Assembly (NCBI RefSeq): GCF_000802245.2
Contig: NZ_CP021080.1
Coordinates: 4,278,001 to 4,342,000, forward strand
Reading direction: 5' to 3'
Length of the DNA: 64,000 bases
Source: Streptomyces pluripotens
GTDB taxonomy: Bacteria > Actinomycetota > Actinomycetes > Streptomycetales > Streptomycetaceae
Part shown: piece after piece, positions 24,084 to 31,845 of the stretch
Position numbering within the stretch: position 1 is the stretch's first letter
Layout: every line of letters starts with the position of its first letter
Notes under the pieces: generated by a model
Told to the model about the DNA's origin: nothing
Databases searched by the model: none
The model's input: only the letters and a program-made list of their open reading frames with translations
Translations under genes and position numbers: made by a program

Positions 24084-24111
24084 TTGGATAACAGGGGTTG
24101 GGTGGTATATA
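24084..24111 (+). promoter_or_regulatory. Promoter for the second methyltransferase
   Basis: TTGGAT (24084-24089) and TATATA (24106-24111) are 16 bp apart; TATACT (24108-24113) is an alternative -10. A start near 24119 rules out the in-frame ATG at 24098 and supports ATG 24167. Confidence 0.55.
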
Positions 24112-24166
24112 CTCGCGCCCGACATGTATGCGTGTCTTCACGGGATCGTTCAATTTGGGGCAGGGT

Positions 24167-25168
24167 ATGGAAGTTTCTCAGGGTATTACGCCTCCGCTGC
24201 AAGATAATGTGGCGGAGGTGCATGAGGGTGATGCCTTCGATCTCATGGGCAAGCTTCCTGCCGAATCAGTCGATCTGATTATCACGTCACCGCCGTACTG
24301 GGGACTTCGCACCTACGGCCTCGACCACAACGAGGAAATTCTGCGCGAGTGGGAAGTTGAAGGCGGGAGCAAGGAAGTTCCGCCCCCGTACGACTGGTAC
24401 AGGCTTCATGGTGGTTGCTTGGGGCTGGAGCCGCTTCCTGAGTGGTACGTCAGTAACCTTGTTGAGATTTTTCAGCGGGGCGCCTCTGCTTTGAAGCCGG
24501 GCGGAAGCATTTGGATCAACATTGGCGACACCTATTTCGCTCGGTGGTCGAGCATCCGTTTCGATGGACGCCAAGGGTTGGGTGACAACCCGAGGATGCG
24601 CAGGAAGACGCCGATGGGGGGATTCCGTCAGGAGAAGCAACTGCTGTTGATCCCGGCCCGCTTCGCCATCGCCATGCAGGCCGAGCGCTGGATTCTCCGA
24701 AACGATGTTATTTGGGAGAAGCGGAACGTGCCGCCACGTCCTGAGAAGGATCGACTGCGGCTAGCGCATGAACACTTCTTCCACTTCGTGAAGCGCCCGA
24801 AAGAGGGGCGAGCGAAGTACTACTACGACATGTCCGCCGTGGAGGAGGGCGCTCGGGATGTCGTCAGGGTCAACGCGGCACCCGGTTCCGATGGTCACTC
24901 GGCGACCTTCCCCGTGAAGCTGATCGAGCCGCGAATCTTGAGCTCGTGCCCTCCTGGTGGGCTGGTCTTGGACCCGTTCTGTGGCACAGGTCGGTCTCTT
25001 GCCGTAGCAGTGAAGAACGGGCGTCGAGGGATGGGCTTCGAGATCACCACTCATTTCTCTGCATCAGCTCGCACGAACGTGACCAACCGGCAATTTGCTA
25101 TCGCTGAAGCTGACGAGGTGGACATCCCGAAACAAGACGATGGCGATTCTCAATCGCAGCTGTTCTAG
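24167..25168 (+). CDS. DNA methyltransferase, probable modification partner of the NotI-like enzyme
   Basis: A 333-residue beta-class methyltransferase starting at ATG 24167 (MEVSQGITPP). Motif IV is TSPPYWGLRTYG (about 40-51) and motif I-type FxGxG is GLVLDPFCGTGRSLAVAVKN near the C-terminus. It recognises and methylates A or C in a specific site; the target is not readable from sequence. Its stop codon shares the bases CTAG with the stop of the convergent NotI-family gene, so modification and restriction genes are directly abutting, as expected for a type II R-M pair. Confidence 0.88.
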   Translation: MEVSQGITPPLQDNVAEVHEGDAFDLMGKLPAESVDLIITSPPYWGLRTYGLDHNEEILREWEVEGGSKEVPPPYDWYRLHGGCLGLEPLPEWYVSNLVEIFQRGASALKPGGSIWINIGDTYFARWSSIRFDGRQGLGDNPRMRRKTPMGGFRQEKQLLLIPARFAIAMQAERWILRNDVIWEKRNVPPRPEKDRLRLAHEHFFHFVKRPKEGRAKYYYDMSAVEEGARDVVRVNAAPGSDGHSATFPVKLIEPRILSSCPPGGLVLDPFCGTGRSLAVAVKNGRRGMGFEITTHFSASARTNVTNRQFAIAEADEVDIPKQDDGDSQSQLF

Positions 25169-26097
25169 AGGTTGAACAGATTTGTTTGAGTGGATGCGAC
25201 CTTAACCTTCTTCCTGACCTTGGCGACAAAATCTGCGCGCATGGCGCTACCTTCGCCGCTTGAGGTCATGGCTTCCAGGTAATTTGGTAGGGTCGTTCTA
25301 ACGGTCTCAACCAGGTCGAGGCGCATCTTTCCGTCGGAGTCGAGCGCGCCGCCGTAGTCAAATCCAGCGAACGTGATGTCCCAGGGGGAGTCCGCTGCGA
25401 CTGGGGCGAAGTTGATCCGCGAGCGGAGCTGTTGCAGGATGCTGTGCTGCATCACTACATAGAGCGGCACGTCTATCTGCTTCAGATATTCGCCCTTCAC
25501 GGCTACCTGAGTGCCGAGTCGTTTATAGACGTTGCCGGTGTTCACGCCGTAGTCCACCGTGTCGCGACGGCCTTTGCGTTCGGCTTCGGCGGTGAAATAT
25601 GCGCGCCAGTTATCGACATCGTCTGCTTCCCAGGCTTTCCATGCAGGCCCGACTCCACCACCCCTGAGGTCGATCGCCTGAGTCTCGATCGCGATGAGAC
25701 TTGTTCCGTCCGGAGCGGACGGGTCGTCTGCGAAAGCGACATAGTCGATGTTGAGCCTTGGGGTGAGCGTTGCCGCTACCTCAGACACGAGGGTCGCCTG
25801 GCGGTCTCCGAAGAAGTCCGTCACGGCCCATTCGACTGGCGGGCCATCGAGCCGGTGGTCGCAGACGGCGTAGGTGCGTTGCTGGCCGTCGTTCCACTTG
25901 GCCGCATAGGTGACCGAGCAGTAGCCGAAGCCGTACTGTCGCTGCTTCTCGCACAGGCCACCTGCGAAGGGACAGCTCTTCTCGTCCCACGCCTTCGCGG
26001 CCGCCGGCGACTCGCTGTCGTGTGGAAAGCCGAAGGCTTCGACGATAGGGAACACGTTTCCTCGTACGTTCCGACCTGCGCTCTGAGCCATCTGCAC
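25165..26097 (-). CDS. NotI-family type II restriction endonuclease
   Basis: A 310-residue protein. Four cysteines at about 42, 49, 60 and 79 (KSCPF, GLCEK, GYCSV, AVCDH) match the Cys4 iron site of the NotI family. The following RLNIDYVAF and SLIAIETQAID provide Asp118, Glu138 and Gln140, matching the unusual D..ExQ variant of the PD-(D/E)XK active site in NotI. The start is GTG 26097 or ATG 26091 (MAQSAGRN). It cuts DNA that lacks protection. The NotI target is GCGGCCGC; whether this homologue shares it is unknown. A terminator-like hairpin lies upstream of the gene at 26188. Confidence 0.82.
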   Translation of the reverse strand: MQMAQSAGRNVRGNVFPIVEAFGFPHDSESPAAAKAWDEKSCPFAGGLCEKQRQYGFGYCSVTYAAKWNDGQQRTYAVCDHRLDGPPVEWAVTDFFGDRQATLVSEVAATLTPRLNIDYVAFADDPSAPDGTSLIAIETQAIDLRGGGVGPAWKAWEADDVDNWRAYFTAEAERKGRRDTVDYGVNTGNVYKRLGTQVAVKGEYLKQIDVPLYVVMQHSILQQLRSRINFAPVAADSPWDITFAGFDYGGALDSDGKMRLDLVETVRTTLPNYLEAMTSSGEGSAMRADFVAKVRKKVKVASTQTNLFNL

Positions 26098-26187
26098 ATG
26101 CTATCGGTGGCTGTTGGGCTCACGACACACGCTTACTGGCAGCGTGCTCACGGTGCTTGCATCGCGGAGTCATGAGTCGTGTGTTGA

Positions 26188-26216
26188 GCTCCGGCACCCG
26201 GTGAAGGTGCCGGAGC
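26188..26216. terminator. 11-bp perfect hairpin at the edge of the island
   Basis: gctccggcacc (26188-26198) and ggtgccggagc (26206-26216) pair perfectly around 7 bases. It lies between the NotI-like gene and the tnpB remnant. Confidence 0.6.
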
Positions 26217-26349
26217 GGCGTCGGGCTTGAAGCCCAGACGCGTAAGATGGGTGGCCACAGACGGGGTCCCCTGACGCTCTATGCGGTGTGTTTTCGGACG
26301 TACCGCATGAGCACGGGGTTCAATTTGGTTCCCTTCAGGGCCACGCAGC

Positions 26350-26387
26350 TCAAAGCCCCGGTAGGGATCTCCCTATCGGGGCTTTGA
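26350..26387. terminator. 18-bp hairpin inside the tnpB tail region
   Basis: tcaaagccccggtaggga (26350-26367) and tccctatcggggctttga (26370-26387) pair with one G.U. It is a strong bidirectional terminator or the structured right end of the tnpB element (omega-RNA/right-end region). I cannot tell which. Confidence 0.5.
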
Positions 26388-26462
26388 CGTGTCGTACAGC
26401 AGCGGAGTGCAGCAACTCCTTCGGATCTTGCTTCCCGAGGTCGCTGGTGAGGCATGGTTTCG

Positions 26463-26472
26463 CCGCTTGCCC
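26463..26472. repeat. Target-site duplication, left copy
   Basis: ccgcttgccc flanks the left end of the insertion sequence; the identical 10 bp are at 27811-27820. Confidence 0.85.
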
Positions 26473-27810
26473 CAGGGCTGTTGCAAAGTCTTTTGATCTT
26501 GCGTGGGAGCGCTGGTCAGGCAAGGCCGAGGAGGTCCAGTGGTCGGCGGAAGCCGTCGTAGGACATCTCGCGGAGTCCGGCCGCGATGTTCGCGTGGCCG
26601 GAGGCTCGCAGTGTGTTGATCGCGAAGCTGCGGAGGGTGGCCATGTTGTCCGGGCCGTGTCCGGTTCGGACCGTGGAGGCGTCCTCGGCGAAGGCGGTGT
26701 CTCGGACGAAGTGGAGACGGTTCTCGATGATCCACTGCGAACGGACGATCTTCGCGATGCGCTCGGGGGAGGCTTCGCGGCTGGCCAGGTCCGTGATGAC
26801 GTAGACCGTCTCGCGGCTGCGTTTGCCGGTCTTGCGCTGAGTGCGGTGCCGGACGATCTTCGCGACCTGGACCGCGTGGGGGAAGTCGACGCCGAGGTCG
26901 GTGATGGTCAGGGCCTGCACGACGCGGGTCTCCAGGCGTCCGTGGGCATCGGTGCGGTCGTAGAACTTCGCACTCGCCTTCTCCCAGGGCAGGGTGGCGA
27001 GTTGGCGGTGCAGGTTCTTCTGGTTGCGCTTCACGGTGAAGGCGTAGTGCGCCTTCTTCTCCTCGACGAGGAACCGGGCGTGATCGCGCTGGCAGTGCAG
27101 GGCATCCGCGGAGACCGTGACGCCGGTCAGGTCGTAGGGCGCCAGCAAGGCGTCAAAGCAGGTGATTTCGTTCGTCTTGCCGGGGACCCGCAGTTGGGTG
27201 ACGGTCAGGCCGGCGCCGGTGATCGCGGCCAGCAGATGGGCGGCCGGGATCTCGCCGTGGCGCGAGCCGCGGGCGCTCTTGCCGTCCACCGCGAGGGTGT
27301 CCGCCCCGGCCGGATCGGATCCGAGCAGGTCGGCGAGCCCGCCGGGGCAGGCGGCGTTCAGGACGCGGCGGATGGTCGCCGCACTCGGCGCGATGCGCAC
27401 GTTCAAGACCGTCGTGGCGCGGGCGCCGAGCCGGGCGAGCGTGTCCTGCGGGGCGCTCGCTGCCCACTGGCCGATCGCGGCGAAGGAACGGGCTCCGGTC
27501 AGCACCGCCGAGCAGGCCACCAGCAGCACGCTCACGAACGAGTGACGCTTCCCGCGCCGATGCCGGGGGTCGGCCAAGGTCCGCAGCCGCAGGGCCAGCG
27601 GTCCGATCAACCGGTGCTGACGGGTGGGCGACTTGATCAGACAGACGGTGGCAGACTGACGGCACATCGAAGCTCCGGGCGGTGCGGGCGACTTGATCGG
27701 TCACCGGCATCAACCGGAGCTTCGTTGCGTACGGACCGGGCCGACCGCGCATCGTCATACCGTCGCGACCTGCGCACTCACGTGATCACCGGGACTTTGA
27801 AACCGCCCTG
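26473..27810. mobile_element. ISAs1-family insertion sequence, 1338 bp, apparently intact
   Basis: The left end cagggctgttgcaaagtc (26473-26490) and the reverse complement of 27793-27810 agree at 16 of 18 positions. The element encodes one full transposase on the minus strand and is flanked by a perfect 10-bp direct repeat. Duplications of 8-10 bp and CAGGG-type ends fit the ISAs1 family. Perfect duplication and an intact gene point to a recent insertion. Confidence 0.88.
26516..27667 (-). CDS. ISAs1-family transposase (DDE)
   Basis: A 383-residue protein with the ISAs1/H-repeat signatures. LAVDGKSARGS carries the first Asp, GKTNEITCFDALL and TVSADALHCQRD the second Asp region, FTVKRNQKNL follows, and C-terminal SQWIIENRLHFVRDTAFAED carries the final acidic residue. 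An N-terminal DUF4338/H-repeat part (PRHRRGKRHSFVSVLLVACS) is present. No stop or frameshift interrupts it. It catalyses cut-and-paste movement of the element that splits the tnpB remnant. The ATG or alternative start near 27667 leaves about 140 bp to the right end. Confidence 0.9.
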   Translation of the reverse strand: MCRQSATVCLIKSPTRQHRLIGPLALRLRTLADPRHRRGKRHSFVSVLLVACSAVLTGARSFAAIGQWAASAPQDTLARLGARATTVLNVRIAPSAATIRRVLNAACPGGLADLLGSDPAGADTLAVDGKSARGSRHGEIPAAHLLAAITGAGLTVTQLRVPGKTNEITCFDALLAPYDLTGVTVSADALHCQRDHARFLVEEKKAHYAFTVKRNQKNLHRQLATLPWEKASAKFYDRTDAHGRLETRVVQALTITDLGVDFPHAVQVAKIVRHRTQRKTGKRSRETVYVITDLASREASPERIAKIVRSQWIIENRLHFVRDTAFAEDASTVRTGHGPDNMATLRSFAINTLRASGHANIAAGLREMSYDGFRRPLDLLGLA

Positions 27811-27820
27811 CCGCTTGCCC
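27811..27820. repeat. Target-site duplication, right copy
   Basis: ccgcttgccc, identical to 26463-26472, directly follows the right inverted repeat of the insertion sequence. Confidence 0.85.
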
Positions 27821-28268
27821 GCCCTGCCCTTGCCTTGCGGCTGGGGCAGGTGGCGCGGGTCTTCTGGCCGGCTCCACGAGGCTTCGACACCGCTGGGGTG
27901 TCCTGGCCTCCGCCGACTCCGGTACGAGTTGTGCATGCTGTCGCGAGGGCGGTGAGGTGGCGGGCCGTGGTGGAGTCCCGGTCGATGACCAGGCCGCGGG
28001 CGTCGCATGGGTAAGTCCGCACGTGCAGCAGCGACTTGTCGCTCATCGCGCCGCATCCGGAACAGGTCTTGGCGGAGGGGAACCAACGGTCGGCGGCCAG
28101 TCTGCCGTCGACCGTACGGTGGCTGCCTGCGGCGAAGCGGGCGTCGTCGCGGCGGAGGTCCTCCACGAGGCGGCCGAGCACATCACCGCCTACCACCGAC
28201 TGATGCTGCGCCTTCGCGCCCTGGGACCGGTGACGGGCGGGGTACCCGTGCGCCATGGTCGGTCGCAC

Positions 28269-28847
28269 CTCGCGGCTGCTTGTCCATCACGAGTGGACCC
28301 TGAGCCATGTGCTCGCCCGCGTCCGGGCGGCGGGCACCGACACGCGCTGCGAGAGGGACCGTCACCGCCTGAGCAGCCGCGGGGCGGTCGCCGACGACCT
28401 GCGCTCCTCTGCGACGAGGCCAGACGGCTTGCCGACCGGGCGGGTGGAGAGGCCGACTGGGCCGGTGACCAGGCCGAACGGCCCTGTGGGCCCGGGCGGG
28501 CGCGTGACACCGTCCTGGAGGTGCCTGAAGTGTCAGCGGCTGCTGTGGCTCCTTCGACTGTGCCCGGTTCCGCCGGGCTTTGCATCCCCGAGCCCCGGCG
28601 GCCCCGGCGACCTTGGCAGCCCTGGCGTGTGTGGCGGCTTCGGCTGTCGCGGCGAGAGGAGGTGGTTACGACCCCGACCCCGACCTGCACCCCTGTGTCC
28701 GAGGGGGCGGCACCTACCTGAACCCGCACACCGGCCGGGCGAGGGCCGAACTGGTCGCCGCTGAGGGCCAGTAACCGACCACACCACTTGTCACTGCCAT
28801 CCGCCAGTCGCCATCCGCCAGTCGTCCCCAGCGTAGGGAAAGAGCCC
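28269..28847. other. Degenerate DNA between the tnpB remnant and enolase
   Basis: No intact gene is seen in these about 580 bp. Several overlapping frames are open only because of high GC. The plus strand shows short runs with good coding character in different frames, for example around 28403-28500 (CDEARRLADRAGGEADWAGD) and 28600-28773 (DPDPDLHPCVRGGGTYLNPH, ending TAA). They need frame changes to join, so they look like the remains of an unrecognised gene. The last part should contain the enolase promoter. Confidence 0.4.
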
Positions 28848-30119
28848 ATGCCTCTGCAGATCACGGACCTGCACGCCGTCGAGATCCTCGACTCCCGTGC
28901 CCGCCCCACCCTCGCCGTCACCCTCACCACCGTCGATGGCGCCCGTGTGCGTGCCGGTGTCCCCTCCGGGGCGTCGACGGGCACCCGGGAGGCCGTCGAG
29001 CTCCGCGACGGCGACGCCTCCCGCTACAACGGACAGGGCGTACGGACCGCCGTCGGGCACGTCAACGGCGAGATCGCCCAGGCCCTGACCGGCCGTTCCT
29101 TCGACTCCGCCGCCGACGTCGACCGCGCCCTGCTCGATCTCGACGGCACCGACACGAAGGCGCGGCTCGGCGCCAACGCCGTCATCGGCGTCTCCATGGC
29201 CGCCATGCGTGCCGAAGCCGTGCTGGCCGGACGCGAGTTGTGGCAGCACATCGCCCAGGTTGCGGGCACCACTCCGCGCCTTCCGGTACCGCACTTCAAC
29301 GTCGTCAACGGCGGCGCCCACGCCACCAACAACCTCGACTTCCAGGAGTTCATGCTCGCCCCGCTCGGCGCGCCCAGCCTGCCCGAGGCAGTACGTGCCG
29401 GAGCCGAGGTCTACGCGAAGCTCAAGGCGATCCTGTCCGCCCAAGGACACGCCGTGGGCCTGGGCGACGAGGGTGGTTTCGCCCCCGCCGTCGACCGCCC
29501 GGAGGAGGTCCTCCAACTCCTCATCGACGCCGTCACCGCCACCGGACATGCCGCCGGCCGTGAGGGCATCGCCATCGCCCTGGACCCGGCGGCCAGTGAG
29601 TTCCACCGCGACGGCGGGTACGACGTCGCGGGCGAGAAGCTGACCAGCGACCAACTGATCGAACGCTACGAGGCGATCGTCGACCGCTTCCCGCTCTGGT
29701 CCATCGAGGACGGCCTCGCCGAGGATGACTGGGGCGGCTGGGTCCGCCTGACCGAACGGCTCGGCGACCGTGTCCAGTTGATGGGCGACGACATCTTCGT
29801 CACCAACCCGGCCATCATCACCGAGGCCATCAGCAAGAAGATCGGCAACTCCGCCCTCATCAAGGTCAACCAGATCGGCACCGTCACCGAGACCCTGGAG
29901 GCGATGCGGATCTGCCGGGAGGCCGGCTACACGCAGATGGTCTCGCACCGCTCCGGCGAGACGGAGGACTCCTTCATCGCCGATCTCGTCGTCGGCACCG
30001 GCAGCGGCCAGATCAAGTCCGGCGCCCCGGCCCGCGGCGAACGCGTCGCGAAGTACAACCGCCTCATCGAGATCGCCGAGGCCAACCCGTCCTTGCCGTT
30101 CGGCCTGGCAGACGCCTGA
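28848..30119 (+). CDS. eno: Enolase (phosphopyruvate hydratase)
   Basis: ATG 28848 has AGGGAAAG upstream; the product is 423 residues, the usual size. Enolase motifs are complete: AVEILDSRARPTL at the N-terminus, VVNGGAHATNNLDFQEFM, GDEGGFAP, WSIEDGLAEDDW, MGDDIFVTN, and the signature VSHRSGETEDSFIADLVVG followed by GQIKSGAPARGERVAKYN. It interconverts 2-phosphoglycerate and phosphoenolpyruvate. Its position next to an element scar, away from typical eno neighbours (ftsB-type genes), suggests the second enolase paralogue found in several Streptomyces rather than the main copy. Confidence 0.92.
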   Translation: MPLQITDLHAVEILDSRARPTLAVTLTTVDGARVRAGVPSGASTGTREAVELRDGDASRYNGQGVRTAVGHVNGEIAQALTGRSFDSAADVDRALLDLDGTDTKARLGANAVIGVSMAAMRAEAVLAGRELWQHIAQVAGTTPRLPVPHFNVVNGGAHATNNLDFQEFMLAPLGAPSLPEAVRAGAEVYAKLKAILSAQGHAVGLGDEGGFAPAVDRPEEVLQLLIDAVTATGHAAGREGIAIALDPAASEFHRDGGYDVAGEKLTSDQLIERYEAIVDRFPLWSIEDGLAEDDWGGWVRLTERLGDRVQLMGDDIFVTNPAIITEAISKKIGNSALIKVNQIGTVTETLEAMRICREAGYTQMVSHRSGETEDSFIADLVVGTGSGQIKSGAPARGERVAKYNRLIEIAEANPSLPFGLADA

Positions 30120-30294
30120 CGGCGGCTGACGGCACTCGCCGACGACCGAGCCGCCCCGCCTGCCGGCGACGTCATCGGAAGGGGCTCTTCGAAAACCGCG
30201 TCGCGAACCCCGGCAGCGATCTGTGGCACGTCGACGGTCTCGGACGGCAGCGCCTTTGGCCACCTGCGCCGCGAAAGGGGTCCGCAACGCAACA

Positions 30295-30327
30295 GGCCGC
30301 CCGTGTCCCTGGGGGAAACGGGCGGCC
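30295..30327. terminator. 10-bp hairpin between enolase and GNAT genes
   Basis: ggccgcccgt (30295-30304) and acgggcggcc (30318-30327) pair perfectly around 13 bases, between two convergent genes. Confidence 0.65.
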
Positions 30328-30404
30328 GGAGCGCCTGCTGCCCGGGTCCGACCCGTCCGCGGCTGCCGGGACGTGGTCTCCAGCAGCCCTGCGAACGCTC
30401 CTTC

Positions 30405-30881
30405 TCACAGCTGCTTCGCGAAGTACCGGCTCTCCTCGTAGTCCCGGTAGTAGCCGAAGCCGGTGCACGGCTCGTAACCGCTGGAGGTGTACAAGGCGAT
30501 GGCTTCCGGCTGCTTGGTGCCCGTCTCCAGGACCATGCGCAGCCGCCCGGCGGCCCGGGCGTCCTCCTCCAGGGCCGCGAGCATGCGGCGCGCGAGGCCC
30601 TGGCCGCGCATCCGGTCGATCACGAACATGCGCTTGAGTTCGGCGTCACCGTCCTCGGTGCCCTCGCCGCTCTGGTCCTGGCTGCGCCAGCCGCCGGTGG
30701 CCACGGGGTGGTCGTGCTCGTCGTACGCGATCAGGTAGGCGCCTTGAGGTGGGTCGAAGTCCGAGACGTCGAGGGGCGTGGCGTCGCCACCGTCGCCGTA
30801 GCGTAGGTGGTACTCGGCCTGGACCTCGTCGTTGAGCTTGACGGCGTCGGGGTGATCGAAGCGGACGCGGCGTATGTTCAT
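30405..30881 (-). CDS. GNAT-family N-acetyltransferase
   Basis: ATG 30881 gives 158 residues (MNIRRVRFDHPDAV). The acetyl-CoA pocket motif is ELKRMFVIDRMRGQGLARRM (about residues 85-104), matching the R-x-x-G-x-G/A loop, and ALYTSSGYEPC near the end is the usual beta5-alpha4 segment. The longer open frame upstream is antisense to the exonuclease gene and is rejected. It acetylates an unknown amine. Divergent from the exonuclease III gene with 144 bp between them. Confidence 0.85.
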   Translation of the reverse strand: MNIRRVRFDHPDAVKLNDEVQAEYHLRYGDGGDATPLDVSDFDPPQGAYLIAYDEHDHPVATGGWRSQDQSGEGTEDGDAELKRMFVIDRMRGQGLARRMLAALEEDARAAGRLRMVLETGTKQPEAIALYTSSGYEPCTGFGYYRDYEESRYFAKQL

Positions 30882-31025
30882 GCTGTGTGTCGCACCTCTA
30901 TGCGGGTGGTGGGTCTTGGCGTGAGGGCTCCGACCAGTGTGCCGGTATCGTGCCGTGGATGCTGATTGTGACCTCGGACGACGTGTCCGGCGGCCGAGGT
31001 CGACCATGAGGTCGAGGAGAGTGCT

Positions 31026-31829
31026 TTGCTGACGGTGACCTCGGTGAACGTGAACGGATTGCGGGCCGCCGCGAGGAAGGGCTTCGTGGAGTGGCTCGCC
31101 CAGACCTCCGCGGACGTCGTCTGCCTGCAAGAGGTGCGCGCCGAGCCGCACCAACTGCCCGAGGAGGTCCGGCAGCCCGACGGCTGGCATGTCGTGCACG
31201 CTCCGGCCGCTGCCAAGGGCCGGGCAGGTGTCTCCCTCTACACCCGGCGCGAGCCCGACCGGGTCCGGGTGGGTTTCGGCTCGGCCGAGTTCGACGGCAG
31301 CGGGCGCTATGTCGAGGCCGACCTGCCCGGCGTCACGGTCGCCTCGCTCTACTTGCCCTCCGGTGAGGTCGGCACCGAGCGGCAGGACGAGAAGGTCCGC
31401 TTCATGGACGAGTTCCTCGCCTACCTGAAGCGGCTGCGCGAGCGGGCCGCCGCCGACGGGCGCGAGGTCGTAGTCTGCGGCGACTGGAACATCGCCCACC
31501 AGCAGACTGACCTCAAGAACTGGCGCGGCAACACCAAGAACTCCGGCTTCCTGCCTGAGGAGCGGGAGTGGCTCGGCAGTGTCCTCGACCCAGCCGGCGG
31601 CGGGTACGTCGACGTCGTACGTGCCCTGCACCCGGACGCGGCAGGGCCGTACACCTGGTGGTCGTACCGCGGGCGCGCCTTCGACAACGACTCGGGTTGG
31701 CGCATCGACTACCTGATGGCCACGCCGACGCTGGCCGAGCGAGCGGTCAAGGCGTTTGTCGAGCGAGCCGCCTCCTACGAGCAGCGCTGGTCCGATCATG
31801 CGCCGGTGACCGCGGTCTTCGGCCTCTGA
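31026..31829 (+). CDS. xthA: Exodeoxyribonuclease III / AP endonuclease
   Basis: TTG 31026 follows GAGGAG at good spacing and gives 267 residues. The endonuclease/exonuclease/phosphatase fold motifs are all present: TSVNVNGLRAA, VCLQEVRAEP (catalytic Glu), VVCGDWNIAH (D-x-N), WWSYRGRAFDNDSGWRIDYL and SDHAPV (catalytic Asp-His). It removes abasic sites and 3' blocking groups in base excision repair. It converges with the MerR gene 16 bp away. Streptomyces often have several paralogues, so the symbol is generic. Confidence 0.88.
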   Translation: MLTVTSVNVNGLRAAARKGFVEWLAQTSADVVCLQEVRAEPHQLPEEVRQPDGWHVVHAPAAAKGRAGVSLYTRREPDRVRVGFGSAEFDGSGRYVEADLPGVTVASLYLPSGEVGTERQDEKVRFMDEFLAYLKRLRERAAADGREVVVCGDWNIAHQQTDLKNWRGNTKNSGFLPEEREWLGSVLDPAGGGYVDVVRALHPDAAGPYTWWSYRGRAFDNDSGWRIDYLMATPTLAERAVKAFVERAASYEQRWSDHAPVTAVFGL

Positions 31830-31845
31830 CCGGAGCGGCCGAGGT

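Larger units (their letters stand above)
26279..28268 (-). pseudogene. tnpB (IS200/IS605-type OrfB) C-terminal remnant, split by an ISAs1-family element
   Basis: Minus frame 28268-27811 contains ADRWFPSAKTCSGCG and CDARGLVIDRD, the zinc-finger and final RuvC region of TnpB. The second CxxC has become CDAR, and the N-terminal two thirds, with the first RuvC acidic residues, are missing or unrecognisable. Removing the insertion sequence and one 10-bp duplication joins this frame to 26462-26279 without a shift, giving an open frame of about 213 codons ending at a TAG (26281-26279). It is therefore a decayed transposon-encoded nuclease, already truncated before or since the insertion, and not functional. 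Confidence 0.7.

Noticed and set aside
24098..24166. Longer N-terminus for the second methyltransferase starting at ATG 24098
   Set aside because: It would begin upstream of or inside the predicted -10 region, has no ribosome site and adds no family similarity.
26288..27955. Long open plus frame across the insertion sequence
   Set aside because: It is antisense to the transposase and has Gly/Arg/Asp-biased composition with no recognisable domain.
28255..28764. 169-residue plus-strand protein after the tnpB remnant
   Set aside because: Composition is Arg/Pro/Gly-biased with no ribosome site or domain; coding-like character shifts between frames.
28791..30287. Long open minus frame opposite the enolase gene
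   Set aside because: It is an antisense artefact of GC-rich third codon positions; the plus strand encodes a complete enolase.
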